DNA of 64,000 nucleotides from Alligator mississippiensis. Taxonomy: Eukaryota; Chordata; Crocodylia; Alligatoridae. The stretch spans positions 71,863,395 to 71,927,394 of the forward strand of contig NC_081833.1 in the NCBI RefSeq assembly GCF_030867095.1, read 5' to 3'. Shown piece after piece: positions 51,484-61,671 of the stretch. Every line of letters begins with the position of its first letter. Position 1 is the stretch's first letter. The position numbers and the translations under genes are program-made. The notes beneath the pieces were generated by a model. That model had not been told where the DNA came from and did no database searches. It worked only from the letters and a program-made list of their open reading frames with translations.

Positions 51484-51690
51484 GGCGGCCGGCGCCTCAG
51501 TTTGTGTAAACAAAGCAGCGGATTGGCTGGCGCGGCAGACGGGCGGCGCCGGCGGCCAATGGGAGGGCGAAGGGGGCGGGACGCCAGCTTCAGTGTAGGG
51601 GTGGCCGTTGGAGCACGTGGCCTACCTGCTGTGGCCCCGCCCCCGCGTTAAGCCCCGCCCCGCTCGGAGGCTTTGTGGGCTGGAGCCTTC
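50980..51690 (-). promoter_or_regulatory. MLYCD: CpG-island promoter of MLYCD
   Basis: CpG density and GC content rise sharply over this stretch, which covers exon 1 and about 200 bases upstream of its start codon. There is no TATA box near the ATG. Candidate sites upstream of the ATG are a minus-strand CCAAT at 51526-51522, a plus-strand CCAAT at 51556-51560, GC boxes near 51571-51580, 51635-51644 and 51653-51662, and a CACGTG E-box at 51614-51619. This fits a TATA-less housekeeping promoter driven by Sp1- and NF-Y-type factors. The exact start of transcription cannot be read from the sequence. Confidence 0.8.
51001..51483 (-). CDS. MLYCD: MLYCD coding exon 1 (presequence and N-terminal helical domain)
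   Basis: This exon gives residues 1-161 and ends after a Lys codon with the donor AAG|GTGCGG (phase 0). I chose the ATG at 51483 because it is the first AUG in frame, has a GCCGCC context with G at -3, and starts a peptide resembling the mammalian presequence. The first 19 residues hold several Arg and no acidic residue, as expected of a mitochondrial signal. A second in-frame ATG at 51426 (Met20, MAGREELW) lies where mammals have the internal start proposed for the peroxisomal/cytosolic form. Downstream signatures are [28 protein letters not shown] and [14 protein letters not shown]. The exon is very GC-rich and lies in the CpG island; long open frames on the other strand here are artefacts of that composition. 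Confidence 0.96.
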
Positions 51691-51694
51691 GTGG

Positions 51695-51710
51695 GGGGGG
51701 GGGGGGGGGG
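51695..51710. repeat. poly(G) tract just upstream of the promoter
   Basis: A run of about 16 G bases between the CpG island and the 52-bp minisatellite. Such runs can form quadruplexes when several are close; here only one long run is seen. Confidence 0.85.
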
Positions 51711-51802
51711 TGCTGCCTCTCGGTTTCCTTTATGGGGCTGCACCTGCCACGCATTACGTGTCCCAGCATTCACTGGGAATTTTGCAATTGAAACAAGCCA
51801 CG

Positions 51803-52098
51803 GTGTGCAAAGCTGCTGTCGCACTAGTCACGGGTGAATTGCACCACCAGCCACGTGCAAAGCCATTATGACACGAGTTGTGAGCATCACCATCAGCCAG
51901 GTGTGCAAAGTCGCTATTGCACTAGTCATGGGTGAATCGCACCATTGGCCATGCGTTCAGAGCTGTTAGCACAATAGTCAAGGGTGCATCGCACCATCAA
52001 CCACACGTGCGAGACCGTTATCACACTGTTCACAGGTGAATCGTGCAATAGGTTCAGCCCAGCCATATGGACAAAGTCATTATCGCACTGTAAAAAGG
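51803..52098. repeat. 52-bp minisatellite about 0.3-0.6 kb upstream of the MLYCD start
   Basis: Five to six degenerate tandem copies begin near 51803, 51856, 51901, 51953, 52005 and 52067. Each copy runs through a GTGCAAAG-like start, a GCACTAGTCA-like middle, GGTGAATCGCACCAT and a CAGCCA-like end. Copies 1-2 and 3-4 are joined by CACGTG E-boxes or relics of them (intact at 51852-51857 and 52004-52009). The array lies just upstream of the CpG island. Confidence 0.8.
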
Positions 52099-52924
52099 AT
52101 GCTCCAACTTGAAAGAAAAGCCTTTCTTCCTCATTCGTGTGACAAGGGATTTAGCAGAATTCACGGATTTGGCGTTATCTGACAGGGCCACACTGTGATC
52201 ACGGCTGCTCGGGACTTGAACTTGCCAACCACTGGGCTACCAATGCGTTCTTTAGTGCCCCAGCTACACCACCCCCCTAAAAAGAACCAACCAGCGATAA
52301 AGTTAGTGCTTAAAAACTTGCAACCTCTCTAGAGCTGGTTTGTATTCTGTTTTCATTTGAACTTTTAGCAGGGCCCTCAGTCTGTGATCTGGAGGCTCTG
52401 GTCAGGGTGGAAGCCGCACGCGTGGGGGGCTGTCCTCTTGCTCTTCCACTCACGTCTCTGGGCAGAGTTTCGCTGGTCGGTGTCTACAGGCTCCCTCAAA
52501 TTGCTCAAGGGGCCGTGGGCGCTGGCCAGCATGGTCTGCTCAATGCTCTCTTCTAGATCCCTTGTTACCTGTGACCTCGCTCCCTTCACAGTTTTCTTTC
52601 CTATTTATTCCAAAAAATTAGTTGATGTCCCCAGAGCCTCTTATTAAGGGAGGTTTATAGTTTCTTGGTGGGCACTGGACTACAATTTCCCTTTGGCACA
52701 TCAAATAGGTTGATCTGGGTTTATTTAAGGGGGAAAAGGCGCACTTGGGAAACAAATAAAACCAGGCACGTGGGCAATTAGTGGTATTGAACCACACATT
52801 TTTTCAGGGTTGAGTTTCACAAACGGCTTCAGTGAGCACAGGATTGGCCTCCGAGGGCTCTGCGAGACGTTCTCATGAAAACGGGTTAAAAGCCAGTTAT
52901 AGAGTTGTTACACATTTTCAAATA
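52099..52924. other. upstream flank without a gene
   Basis: No recognisable gene or element. HSBP1, the mammalian neighbour in this direction, was looked for and not seen. Confidence 0.45.
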
Positions 52925-53511
52925 CAGGCAGTCCTTGGACTTAATGGCACAATTTGTTCCTGCAAGCGGCGTCTTAAGTCGAAATGTTGAAATTTGGAAC
53001 CGATTTCCCCATAGGAAACAATGTCATAAATAGGGGATTGGTTCCTGAACCAAGGCCCGATACTCTATTTTCACCAAAAATAACCCAGAATTTTGTACTC
53101 AAATCAATTATAGATGAGTAATCTAGCTACATTAATGTGTTTATATTGTAAATAGCAATCGTATGGATTTGGAAGGACTTCTTTGAGGTGACTTTGCTGA
53201 ACTACCCCTTTTCGAAGGGCTCCTGGTTGGACTTTTTGAAGGGCTCTTGGCTGGAGTCTTCTCAGAAGTCTTGGCTGCAGGTTTTTCTGGAGTCTTGTCT
53301 GCTTTCTTCAAAGAAAGCGTCCAAGGAAGTTTTGACAGGTGTTTTCCAGAGAGATGGGCAATGCAGCGAACTTGTTCGTTGGCGTGGCATCACATCGGAT
53401 CAAGCGTTGTAAAATTGAAACCCACGTAAGAAAGTATGAGACAGGTTGTCCAGTTATAAATGTAAGTGCACAACATTGTAACTCGAAACCTTGTAAGTCA
53501 AGGTCTGCCTG
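52925..53511. mobile_element. Tigger/pogo-like element with TA target duplication
   Basis: The left end CAGGCAGTCCTTGGACTTAA pairs with the inverted right end CAGGCAGACCTTGACTTACA. Both sides are flanked by TA (52923-52924 and 53512-53513), as for Tc1/mariner-superfamily insertions. The size is 587 bp and no transposase is encoded. The interior (about 53185-53320) is repetitive: the minus strand reads as Ser/Thr-Pro-Lys repeats such as KTPEKPAAKTSEKTPAK. Confidence 0.85.
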
Positions 53512-53767
53512 TACTAACTTTATAATTGACTGGCTTTGTTATAGCTGCATAGTCATTTTTTTTGTGATAATTTGCACGTGTCTCTGGTCTAAATTTATTG
53601 TGCACTTCACCAGTTCATTGTGTGATATATGTAATGTGTAGTAAGGGCCTCAGTTGCCACATTCTGCTATTGCACTTTGTTCCATAAGAACCTTCCTGCC
53701 TCCTTAACTGGAGTCCCAGTGTAATGGGCCTGATTGCCCAGCTAATTGCATCTGGTTGGCCTCAAAG

Positions 53768-54061
53768 CAGCAGTTTTCAACCAGGGTACTGTAGCACCCT
53801 AAGGTGCCTTGAGAACCCTGCAGGGTTAATGCTGTTAGGTGTGCAAATGTAAGTCACAAGATAAACCCAGAGATTTCAAATACAAATCTACAGTGCAATA
53901 ATATTCTGCCCTGTGGTGGTCTTTCTGAGTTCTTTGCAGCATAAACACTGCTCTATTTTTGTGTAGTCAAAAATAACGGAGGACCAAGAGATGGCATTTT
54001 CCATGGGTTGCCTCGATTCTAAGAGGAAGTACTTTGAGTTGAGGAAGGTTGAGAACCACTG
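53768..54061. mobile_element. hAT-type MITE
   Basis: The left end CAGCAGTTTTCAACCAGGG pairs with the inverted right end CAGTGGTTCTCAACCTTCC. The terminals are typical of a hAT family common in reptiles. The flanks CCTCAAAG and CCTTAGAT agree only partly. Confidence 0.8.
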
Positions 54062-55176
54062 CCTTAGATTCAAGAGAAACATAATTCAATGTTGGAACAA
54101 ATTTTGAGACTCTAGAAGACTTCCTCGCTATGTTATTTTTTACTCCCCTCTCCCTGCATTTTTTCTATGAGATGCTCATGAATTTGCAATCTCATGCATA
54201 GGATGCTACAGGTACATGCACATCGCTATTTCGTATAGTTTCAGTAAAAAGGATGCAGGAGAAATGTCTTATCCAGACATATTTCATAGATTTCATAGAC
54301 TGCTACAGTTTCTTTTGGTATCACAATCACAGATGACAACTCCTCTGTTAGATACTTGACATGTTTTTTTTATGGCATCTTCTAATTTTAACCAGTTCCC
54401 CTCCCCCTCGCTCCTTGCTGCCCAAATGTACGGTGGTAATCAAAATCAATGCCAGTCTTCAAAGTCAATTTAATTGTAAATATAGGGGCAAAATCCCAAA
54501 TTACTAACCACTACCTCATGACGGTTGAACACTAAAAAGGATCACAGCAATGGGTTTTTTAAGCCACCATTACTAGCCTGTTAGCAGGCACTTCTCTAAA
54601 AGAATAACAACGTTCTGATACAGCCTTGAATTTAAGAGCCACTGATGCAGTCGTGTTTGATTGTCAGGAGGTCAAATTTGGTATTGTCAGTTTACAGCAT
54701 CTGTCACAATTGGCGTTTTAGAGTTGCTCATAGGCAGGCTAAGGAATGGATGAGCTTGGAGAGTGAATTTACTCCCTACTTTAGCTGCAGATCTTGTAGG
54801 GCCTAGGCCATCACTGGGACATACAGCAGGCCTATGCTTACACCTGCTCTGCTGATAAAGACCAATCTTGCAGTTTCAAGGGGAGTTAAAGAAATTGGTA
54901 CCTTTCACTAGCACTTAAAAAGCTACTTTCTAACTTTGAAAGGAAAAAAAAAGGAGCTTCCAAAAGCAACGTGCTGTAACAATGCAGGATGGACAAGGGT
55001 TTTTTCAGCCGCAGTGATGCCGAGAGAGGGAATTTTCTTTCGTATTTTTTTCTAGATGATGTCACAACAATCCTTCAGCTTCCCACTCTGCTTGCAAGGA
55101 CAAAGATCATGTTAAAAAAAACCCAGCCTATTCTGCAAGTGATGTTGTAACCGTAGTCCAGAAATTATGCAAGAGG
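54062..55176. other. upstream flank without a gene
   Basis: A short TTTCATAGATTTCATAGAC segment at 54286-54304 resembles a CR1 3' tail without the rest of the element. Nothing else is recognised. Confidence 0.4.
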
Positions 55177-55262
55177 CAAAGATTTCTTAGGGTGATATTT
55201 TTATTGGACCACCTATGTGTCTGGCAAAAAGATAGATGAGCTTTCAAATTCAAGACACAGCG
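55177..55262 (-). repeat. Penelope-like repeat relic (copy C)
   Basis: The plus strand reads TTCTTAGGGTGATATTTTTA then TTGGACCACC and GAGCTTTCAAATTCAAG, the family order seen at 22660 and 45505. On the minus strand GAAAGCTCATC keeps the GAAA core strand, but no CTGANGA was found at the expected distance. Confidence 0.45.
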
Positions 55263-55496
55263 GCCCTGATCTTGCAAATGCATGCCCAAAGCACGCATCC
55301 CAGTTCCTCCCAAGGCTAGCGGTCGGGAGAGCTAGCATGGTTAACGCATGCTGGTTTTTGTAGTCAGTGGCAAATGGGAGGAAAGTAGTATGGCATCCAA
55401 CATACTGCCTTTGACACCCAGGCTTAAATGACCATGTACCCTTTTCCAGCCAGGTCACTGAAGGTGTGGGGTAGCTTTGACACATTCACAGCTCAG

Positions 55497-55735
55497 ACAC
55501 AGATTCACAGAAGTTTAGGGCTGGAAGGGATCTTGTGAGATCATCGAGTCCAGCCCCCCTGCTCTGGGCAGAAAAGACTGCGAGGGTCAAATAACCCCAG
55601 CACGGTGTGCGTCCAGTCTCCTTTTGAAGATCTCCAGGGTAGGTGCCTGCACCGCCCCCACTGGGAGTCTGTTCCAGAGTCTGGTCACACGAACCATGAA
55701 GAAGTTTTTCCTTATATCCAATCTGAGTTATATCC
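55497..55735 (-). mobile_element. CR1 LINE 3' end
   Basis: A minus-strand CR1 copy. On the plus strand its 3' tail region reads TTTAGGGCTGGAAGGGATCT then GAGATCATCGAGTCCAGCCC. Internally it has ATAACCCCAGCACGGTGTGC and AAGAAGTTTTTCCTTATATC. Only about 240 bases remain. Confidence 0.88.
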
Positions 55736-56126
55736 GTGGCTTTGGAGCTATGGTAAAACAGTTTAACTACTCTGCACCTACATCCCTTCCTGAAGCTGGA
55801 CTAGTCTCAGTTCCTGGCTGCAGGTATAAGCACAGGGCAGTAAGATTGATGGTTTTATTTCCAGTAGGAGAGTAAAGCACATGCACAAGTGTAGGTTTTA
55901 TGGACCAATCCTGCCCATGTATGATTCAGTGGTAAAGTTTCCAGTTGCCTTAGTAATGCAGGAGTGACCCCTCCGTACACTAAACTCTCAGCATCTCCCA
56001 GAAGGGTTCAGCACTGCTTTACATTTCTTAAGTAAATATCTATTCTCCTTTTCTCAAACGGATAGATATTTCAATCCATCCGTTGTCATTATACTCACAA
56101 CAATACTTTGTTCCTCAAACAAAAAC

Positions 56127-56130
<4 letters not shown>

Positions 56131-56165
<35 letters not shown>
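56131..56165. repeat. (TA)n microsatellite
   Basis: About 17 TA dinucleotides in a row. Confidence 0.95.
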
Positions 56166-56167
<2 letters not shown>

Positions 56168-57054
56168 CCCACATGCATTGTTCATGAACAAATGCCATTG
56201 TTAAGTGAGATGAAAGGTTTCCAGGTAAAACAGATATGTGATTGTTTTCTCCCAGAAAAAAAAAAAAATGTCTCGCTTAAGTTGTTTCTTGGTTTGAAAA
56301 ATAAAATTACATCCCTTTCCAGGAACACTTGAGTTGGGGTCCAGGAGTTAGGTAAACAAATAGATCAGGAGGTCAAAAACTGCATTTTCTTTTAAATAAG
56401 GAGAAAAAAAATCATAAAACTCAGTATGAACAGAAATGTTTTTGTGACATTTAAAAAAAATGAAATATTCCTAGTTTCTGAAAGCCTGAATACAGGAAGT
56501 TTCTTCTTGCCTGAAAACCAGAAAGTGAAAAAAACTGTAAGTACACTACGGTAACTAATTTTTACCAGTAAAGTTTCAACTAACAGCTAATTTTTAGCAG
56601 TAAAGTTTCAGTATCCAAGCAAAACATAAACTATAAATTATTGGACGTCAGTCTGATTATTTATGTTCTCTATTTTAATCATTTTAAATTTAAAGCAAGA
56701 AAAGAACTGTATATTTCAGTTCTCCCCCAGTATAACTGGCATAGCCACTTTGATGTTAATGAAACACTGTGACCCTAAGTATGTTTTATCATTTCATGAG
56801 TAGTTGAGTCAATCTTAGAAAACAAAAAAATAAAAAGAAATTTAAAAAAACCCTAGTTCATTTGTACTTTGTGGAGGACTCACTACCTGTATACAAAGAC
56901 ATAAACCACTTGAAAGAAACAACATTTGCTCATGTCTCTATGGATTTATTGCTTGGTTGTTCTCCCATACCTCCTGCCTCTTTTCTTCCTTCTCCCTTTC
57001 CCTAGCTTTTTTATTTACATCACTCGTGTTTGATAGCCTGCTCTCTGCATGTCC

Positions 57055-57140
57055 TTTTATGGCTTCTGAATAAGAGAGCTGTGACTCACAAAAGCTTATA
57101 CATCTTTTATTCATTTAGTCTATAAGGTGCACCTCTATCC
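57055..57140 (+). repeat. Penelope-like repeat with decayed hammerhead core (copy D)
   Basis: The plus strand reads CTGAATA (57065-57071), a partly paired GAG/CUC hairpin, then AAAAGCTTATAC, then AGTCTATAAGGTGCAC. The reptile consensus that I recall is CTGACGA, stem II, GAAAGCTTATGC, and later AGTCTCTAAGGTGCCAC. GC-UUAU-AC keeps most of the tiny helix III. Both core strands are mutated. Confidence 0.5.
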
Positions 57141-60100
57141 ATGTCTGCTGCCAATGCCTATCTTGTAAAGTTAAGCATAAGTATTGGTATAGCCAGGGCC
57201 AGATAACAAGGATAAGATCATACTCCCTTTTGAAGCCACTGGCACCACTTTCAGTAACTTCATTGGAAGCAAACCCAAACCTAATGTGTCTCATTAGGAA
57301 ATAAGCCTTTAACTTTCTAAAGAAGACTATCAAGAGATATTACTTCACACTTGCCGTAGGGGTAAGGGCAAGGGCTCCCATGATTTTGAGATGCTGTTAT
57401 ACATTCATAAGCAGGCAATAACAGGAGTTTTCCAATTCAAAGCACACCTTTCAGAATAAAAGAAAATACTAAAAATGAAGTAATCGAACATATTAAAAAG
57501 GCCTTATGACTATAGCCTTTTTCACTTTAGAATCAGTAACAGGGATAAGAGGTGATAAAAGTTTCCAGCTTTAGTGGTTGGTGAAAGGGGCAGAAGTGGT
57601 GTTTTCATGGTTACAGCTCATTGGTAAATTCTGTTTCTAAGCTCTGAGCATGTTTAGTGATAGATCTGAAATGAGCCTGTAGGATAATTTTAGACAAAAA
57701 AGGGCTTTATTTTGAAGACTGAATAAATCTCCTAATGCATTATTGAAATAAACCTACACTGTATTTATTTAGTGGAAAGCGGATTTTTTGTTTAGCTTCT
57801 GTAATGGTTCTTCAGATATTTAAACCCTTAAGTTAGGGTTGTTAAAATGGTGGGATTAAAGGTTGTTTTGGTACAAATCCCAAAGCTTTTTGTTCTTTAA
57901 AATGAAATAAAGTAGTATGCTTGTAGCTGCAGCTAATGTTTAACTTTAAACTTAATTTAGGTGTGCATGATATTGTCAGGAGAGTTATTTAGCTCTTAAC
58001 TACATGAGCCTTGTGTAGCTGTACTCAACCAAAATAGGCTAAATTCTTTGGATGTTAATTAAACAAAGGCTTAATTAATTTAATTTAGAACTTTGTTTAA
58101 GGATCATTGTGTTCATCCTTATGGGCATGATTGTACAAATGCTAATGCATATACTTAACTTTAGTATGGTCAGTAATCCTATGGGTGATTAAGCTAGGTA
58201 TGTAAGTATTTTCAGAATTGGGCCCACTATTAGAATCTGATTCTGTGGGAACTTAACTCTGTTACTCAAGTAGTTTCAGGAAAGCGCCATTAAATAATAA
58301 CAATAATAATAATAATACCGCCCCCCCCCCTGAAATTAAGAAAGAATATTTTAATTTTAGTTCATGAAAAAAAAATCTATTTTGAGTATATTAACTAATG
58401 TGGCAAATTGGTTTAATTTAAATGATGTTTGATCATCACTTTAGGTGCCCGTACTGCAAATACTTGCTGACTTTTCTTTCTTCTGAAGAGGTCCGTTGAC
58501 TTCATGGTGTTCTGGTTACAGGACTGGGGGTCTTAATAACGAAACTACTGCTAAGTGTTTTGGGCCTTTGTATCTATGTGACACCAATCATCATAGTAAC
58601 TGTGGGCCATCAACAGATTTATGGAGCGCAAATGATCTTCAGATGCCCATCAGATGCTTTCTTTGGCTAGGGTAGACTAGTGCTTTTAATTAATTTAATC
58701 TTTCACTTTTCTTATCACTCTTTTTGGTTTTATTCTCTTTCTTTCTCCCTAAAATGGCTCTTCCTTCTCTTTTCTTATTTTTCCCTTCCTATGTGGCATA
58801 TTTGTTGATAGTAGATGGAGATGCACTCAGCAGTACATCCTGCATGCTCCATATCCTGTAGATGTCAATGTCAATGTTAATGGGTAAAGATACACTAGAA
58901 AAGAAGCAGGGAAAAACTTATGCAGATTGTTAACTCCCATAATACTGGCTGGGTGGCAGCTTTTAAGACCTGCGTATGAAGCTAGCATTTTCCTTCGTAC
59001 AAAGGTTAGTGTATGTATGATACAGTACGATAGCAATTTGCCCTTTCCACTTGTTTATTTTCAGCCCACTCATCACACTTTTTATCCTTAATTACAGACT
59101 TAGGGTTTTGAAGGGTGGTGGGCGGTTCTGTTGGGCTAACTTTGTTTCCAAACATCAATTCTCAGTTGGGCTTCTACCTAGTCAGTAGACGCCAGACTGA
59201 ATATGATGTTGGATTCTGGAAGACTATCTTCAAATTCTCCTTTCCATAATCAGGATTTTAAAGAGGGGATGTGAGGAGGGAAAGTTATGTCATGGAATAC
59301 ATCCAACTGTTAACTTCCATTGTAATCTGATGTGGCTATCACAGAATGTAAAGGGTAAACCAACCAACAGCTCTTTAATGTCTCGCCCAGTTTTTCTTTA
59401 TAGATATTGAGCTAAATTTGTCCCCATTATAGCTTAACTGAACTGCAATTTGGACTACTTCATTTCCACCCCCCCTTCGTCTCTCTCTCACCATGTTAGA
59501 GGAGTCAGGAGATTAATAGTTTAATAGAGTCTGGACAAAACTAAGAGTTTGTGAATTCTGTATCTGGGGGATAAGTGACCTGAAACCCTGGAAATCAAAG
59601 TTCTTTATTAAAGTAGAAGGCTGTTGTAGTGTAATTGGTTTCAGTACAGATTGTTACATTGTCCACTAATGACCTCAGCCTTGACCTGGATGGGCCAATC
59701 TCTCTTTCTGCCTACTTGAGATCGGGGTGATTTAGTTTCCATGGTTCAGCCTCAGGCCTTTGTGCTCTTGAGTGCATCTGTTCTGGAGAGTTTACCAAAT
59801 GTTATAAGGAGTTAATATGTACTATAGACTTCTGTTTACTCCATAAATATTATTTCTTTTACAATTACTGTTTGGGTCTAAGGGGAGTGAATGCCCACTG
59901 GTTTTCTAAAATCCAATACAACTTTATTTTGTACGGTGGCATTTCATATATCTTAAAATGCTTAACAGATTTAAGAAAAGTAGTAAGAGAGAAATTAAGA
60001 AGTGCATTGCACTATTAGTTGTTTTTTTAGAAAACAAAGAATCATATTTATGTGGAAGTAATGTGTTTGGAAAGTTTGTCTTTCTTTTTTATAACAGTGA

Positions 60101-60466
60101 CTTTTATTTTAGCATCTTCAATTCATGTTTTATATAACTAGCTAACAGAAGAAAAACAACTTTGAAAAAGCTCTGAAAAAGGAGCTGTTCTATTGGCTAC
60201 AGTAAAGATCTGTAGTTTACATCCTGAGCTTCCTTTGGATGTAAACTACATCCTTTGCAACTTTGGAAAGGTCCAAACCCTTTGGGTGCTAAGTTTATTG
60301 GGTGCCTCCATTTTGGCCTGTTAAGATGTGTAGTGCCCAGACTTAAGCTGCTGAGCACGCTAGGAAAAATCCAGTTCAAGCTTGTTGTAGGTACAACAAT
60401 TCTGCTGTGATCTGAATCTCAACTGGGATATGCTTGACCTCCACCCAACTCCTTGATCCATTAGGA
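57141..60466. other. upstream flank without a gene
   Basis: AT-rich sequence with an (AAT)n run and poly(C) at 58286-58330. No gene was recognised. Confidence 0.45.
58286..58330. repeat. (AAT)n microsatellite with adjoining poly(C)
   Basis: About nine AAT-type triplets including one AAC, followed by CCG and a run of about ten C. Confidence 0.9.
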
Positions 60467-60786
60467 CAGGGGTTTTTAACGTTTTTTAAGGAGCTGGGTA
60501 CACTCCTGGCAGAGCAGGGATGGCGGGTGGATACGGAGCAGGGGACACTTGCACGTGGCAGCTGCCACGTGCAAGCCCCCTCCCTACCACGTCTGGCCAG
60601 CTGAGCGGTGCCTGCGTGGCCCACAGAGGTGAGCCGTTGCCCTCGCCCTCTCCAGACCTGCTCTTGGGAGGCGGCAGCATGGGGTGGTGGGTGGCGGTGC
60701 TCTATCCTCACCTGCCTACACATACCCCCTAACCCCTTTCCAAATAGCCCTGAGGTTATGCATACCCCCCCAGATGACAACCCCTG
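60467..60786. mobile_element. hAT-type MITE
   Basis: The left end CAGGGGTTTTTAACG pairs with the inverted right end CAGGGGTTGTCATCTG. The flanks CATTAGGA and CATTGGAT share most bases if one base was lost. A TGCACGTGGCAGCTGCCACG palindrome lies inside near 60550. No coding capacity. Confidence 0.75.
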
Positions 60787-61563
60787 CATTGGATCACACC
60801 GCATGCCTAGCTTTCACTGACATCATTGAACTGAGTACTCTGGATAGCACCTAGTCATTCTCATTCAAGAACACAGCTGGTGTTAGGGGCACCCACTTCT
60901 TGCCTGGTAGGCTACTGGTTGGAGCGTTAGCCCAGAGCAGGAAATTTGGGGGGGCTCAGAACCCCACTTCCTGGACAAGCCCTCTAATCACAAGGCTATT
61001 ATGCAAAAAGTAGGCAGTCACATCCCTACAACTAGTCAGTGGACTTTTACTCTCAGAAGAGGAGTTAGGTGATCTAAGTGCTCAGTGGGAAGGCCTGAGC
61101 AAGGTACCTAAGCTGGAAAAAGGCAATTATTCAGGCCCACTTTCATGCCTAGGATTTCTTTCAAACTTGGATTCCCAAGTCTAAACACAACAGAACAGAA
61201 CCCGTTCTCAGAAGTTTTGATGCTCTGACTTCTTTCAGCTCTCATGGACTCCACATACAGCATGGGCCATTCAGGTAACTGCTGGGAAAGAGACACTTCT
61301 CTTGGTTAGGCATGCCGCAGTACTGGGAGCATGAGAGCAACAAAAGAATTCCTGCCTAGGACTGCATCAGACAGTATTTGCTGTCATGTATAAAATGAGG
61401 ATAACAGCAAGCTCCCCAGAGTATGAAGGTTTTAATTAGGGTAAAACCTGTGAAACACTCCTGTAGTAATTTCTGTCGCTTGCTCTAATGGCCACTAAAA
61501 TCTCAGATGTCACAGGGGTTTCTCTGTTCTCCAGGTTGTGCCCCGCTTCTCATTTACCAGAAT
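60787..61563. other. upstream flank without a gene
   Basis: No recognisable feature. Confidence 0.4.
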
Positions 61564-61605
61564 AATAGAAATACCTCTAGTGAAAATACAATAGAAATAC
61601 CTCTA
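61564..61605. repeat. 16-bp direct duplication
   Basis: AATAGAAATACCTCTA is repeated exactly at 61564-61579 and 61590-61605, directly before the hairpin. Confidence 0.85.
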
Positions 61606-61607
61606 CC

Positions 61608-61671
61608 TCTTCTGCAGTGAAAACCAATCAAATTGTCTAGTGACAATTTGATTGGTTTTCACTGCAGAAGA
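61608..61671. repeat. perfect hairpin, 30-bp arms with 4-base loop
   Basis: Arms 61608-61637 and 61642-61671 are exact reverse complements around the loop TAGT. The left arm begins TCTTCTGCAGTGAAAACC. No terminal repeats or open frame accompany it. Confidence 0.9.

Noticed and set aside
51511-51513. A start ten codons upstream of the chosen MLYCD Met
   Set aside because: The codon there is TTG, not ATG; the first real AUG in frame is at 51483 with a good context.
50908-51651. A 247-codon plus-strand open frame over the CpG island
   Set aside because: It is antisense to MLYCD exon 1 and arises from GC-rich composition; no family signature is seen.
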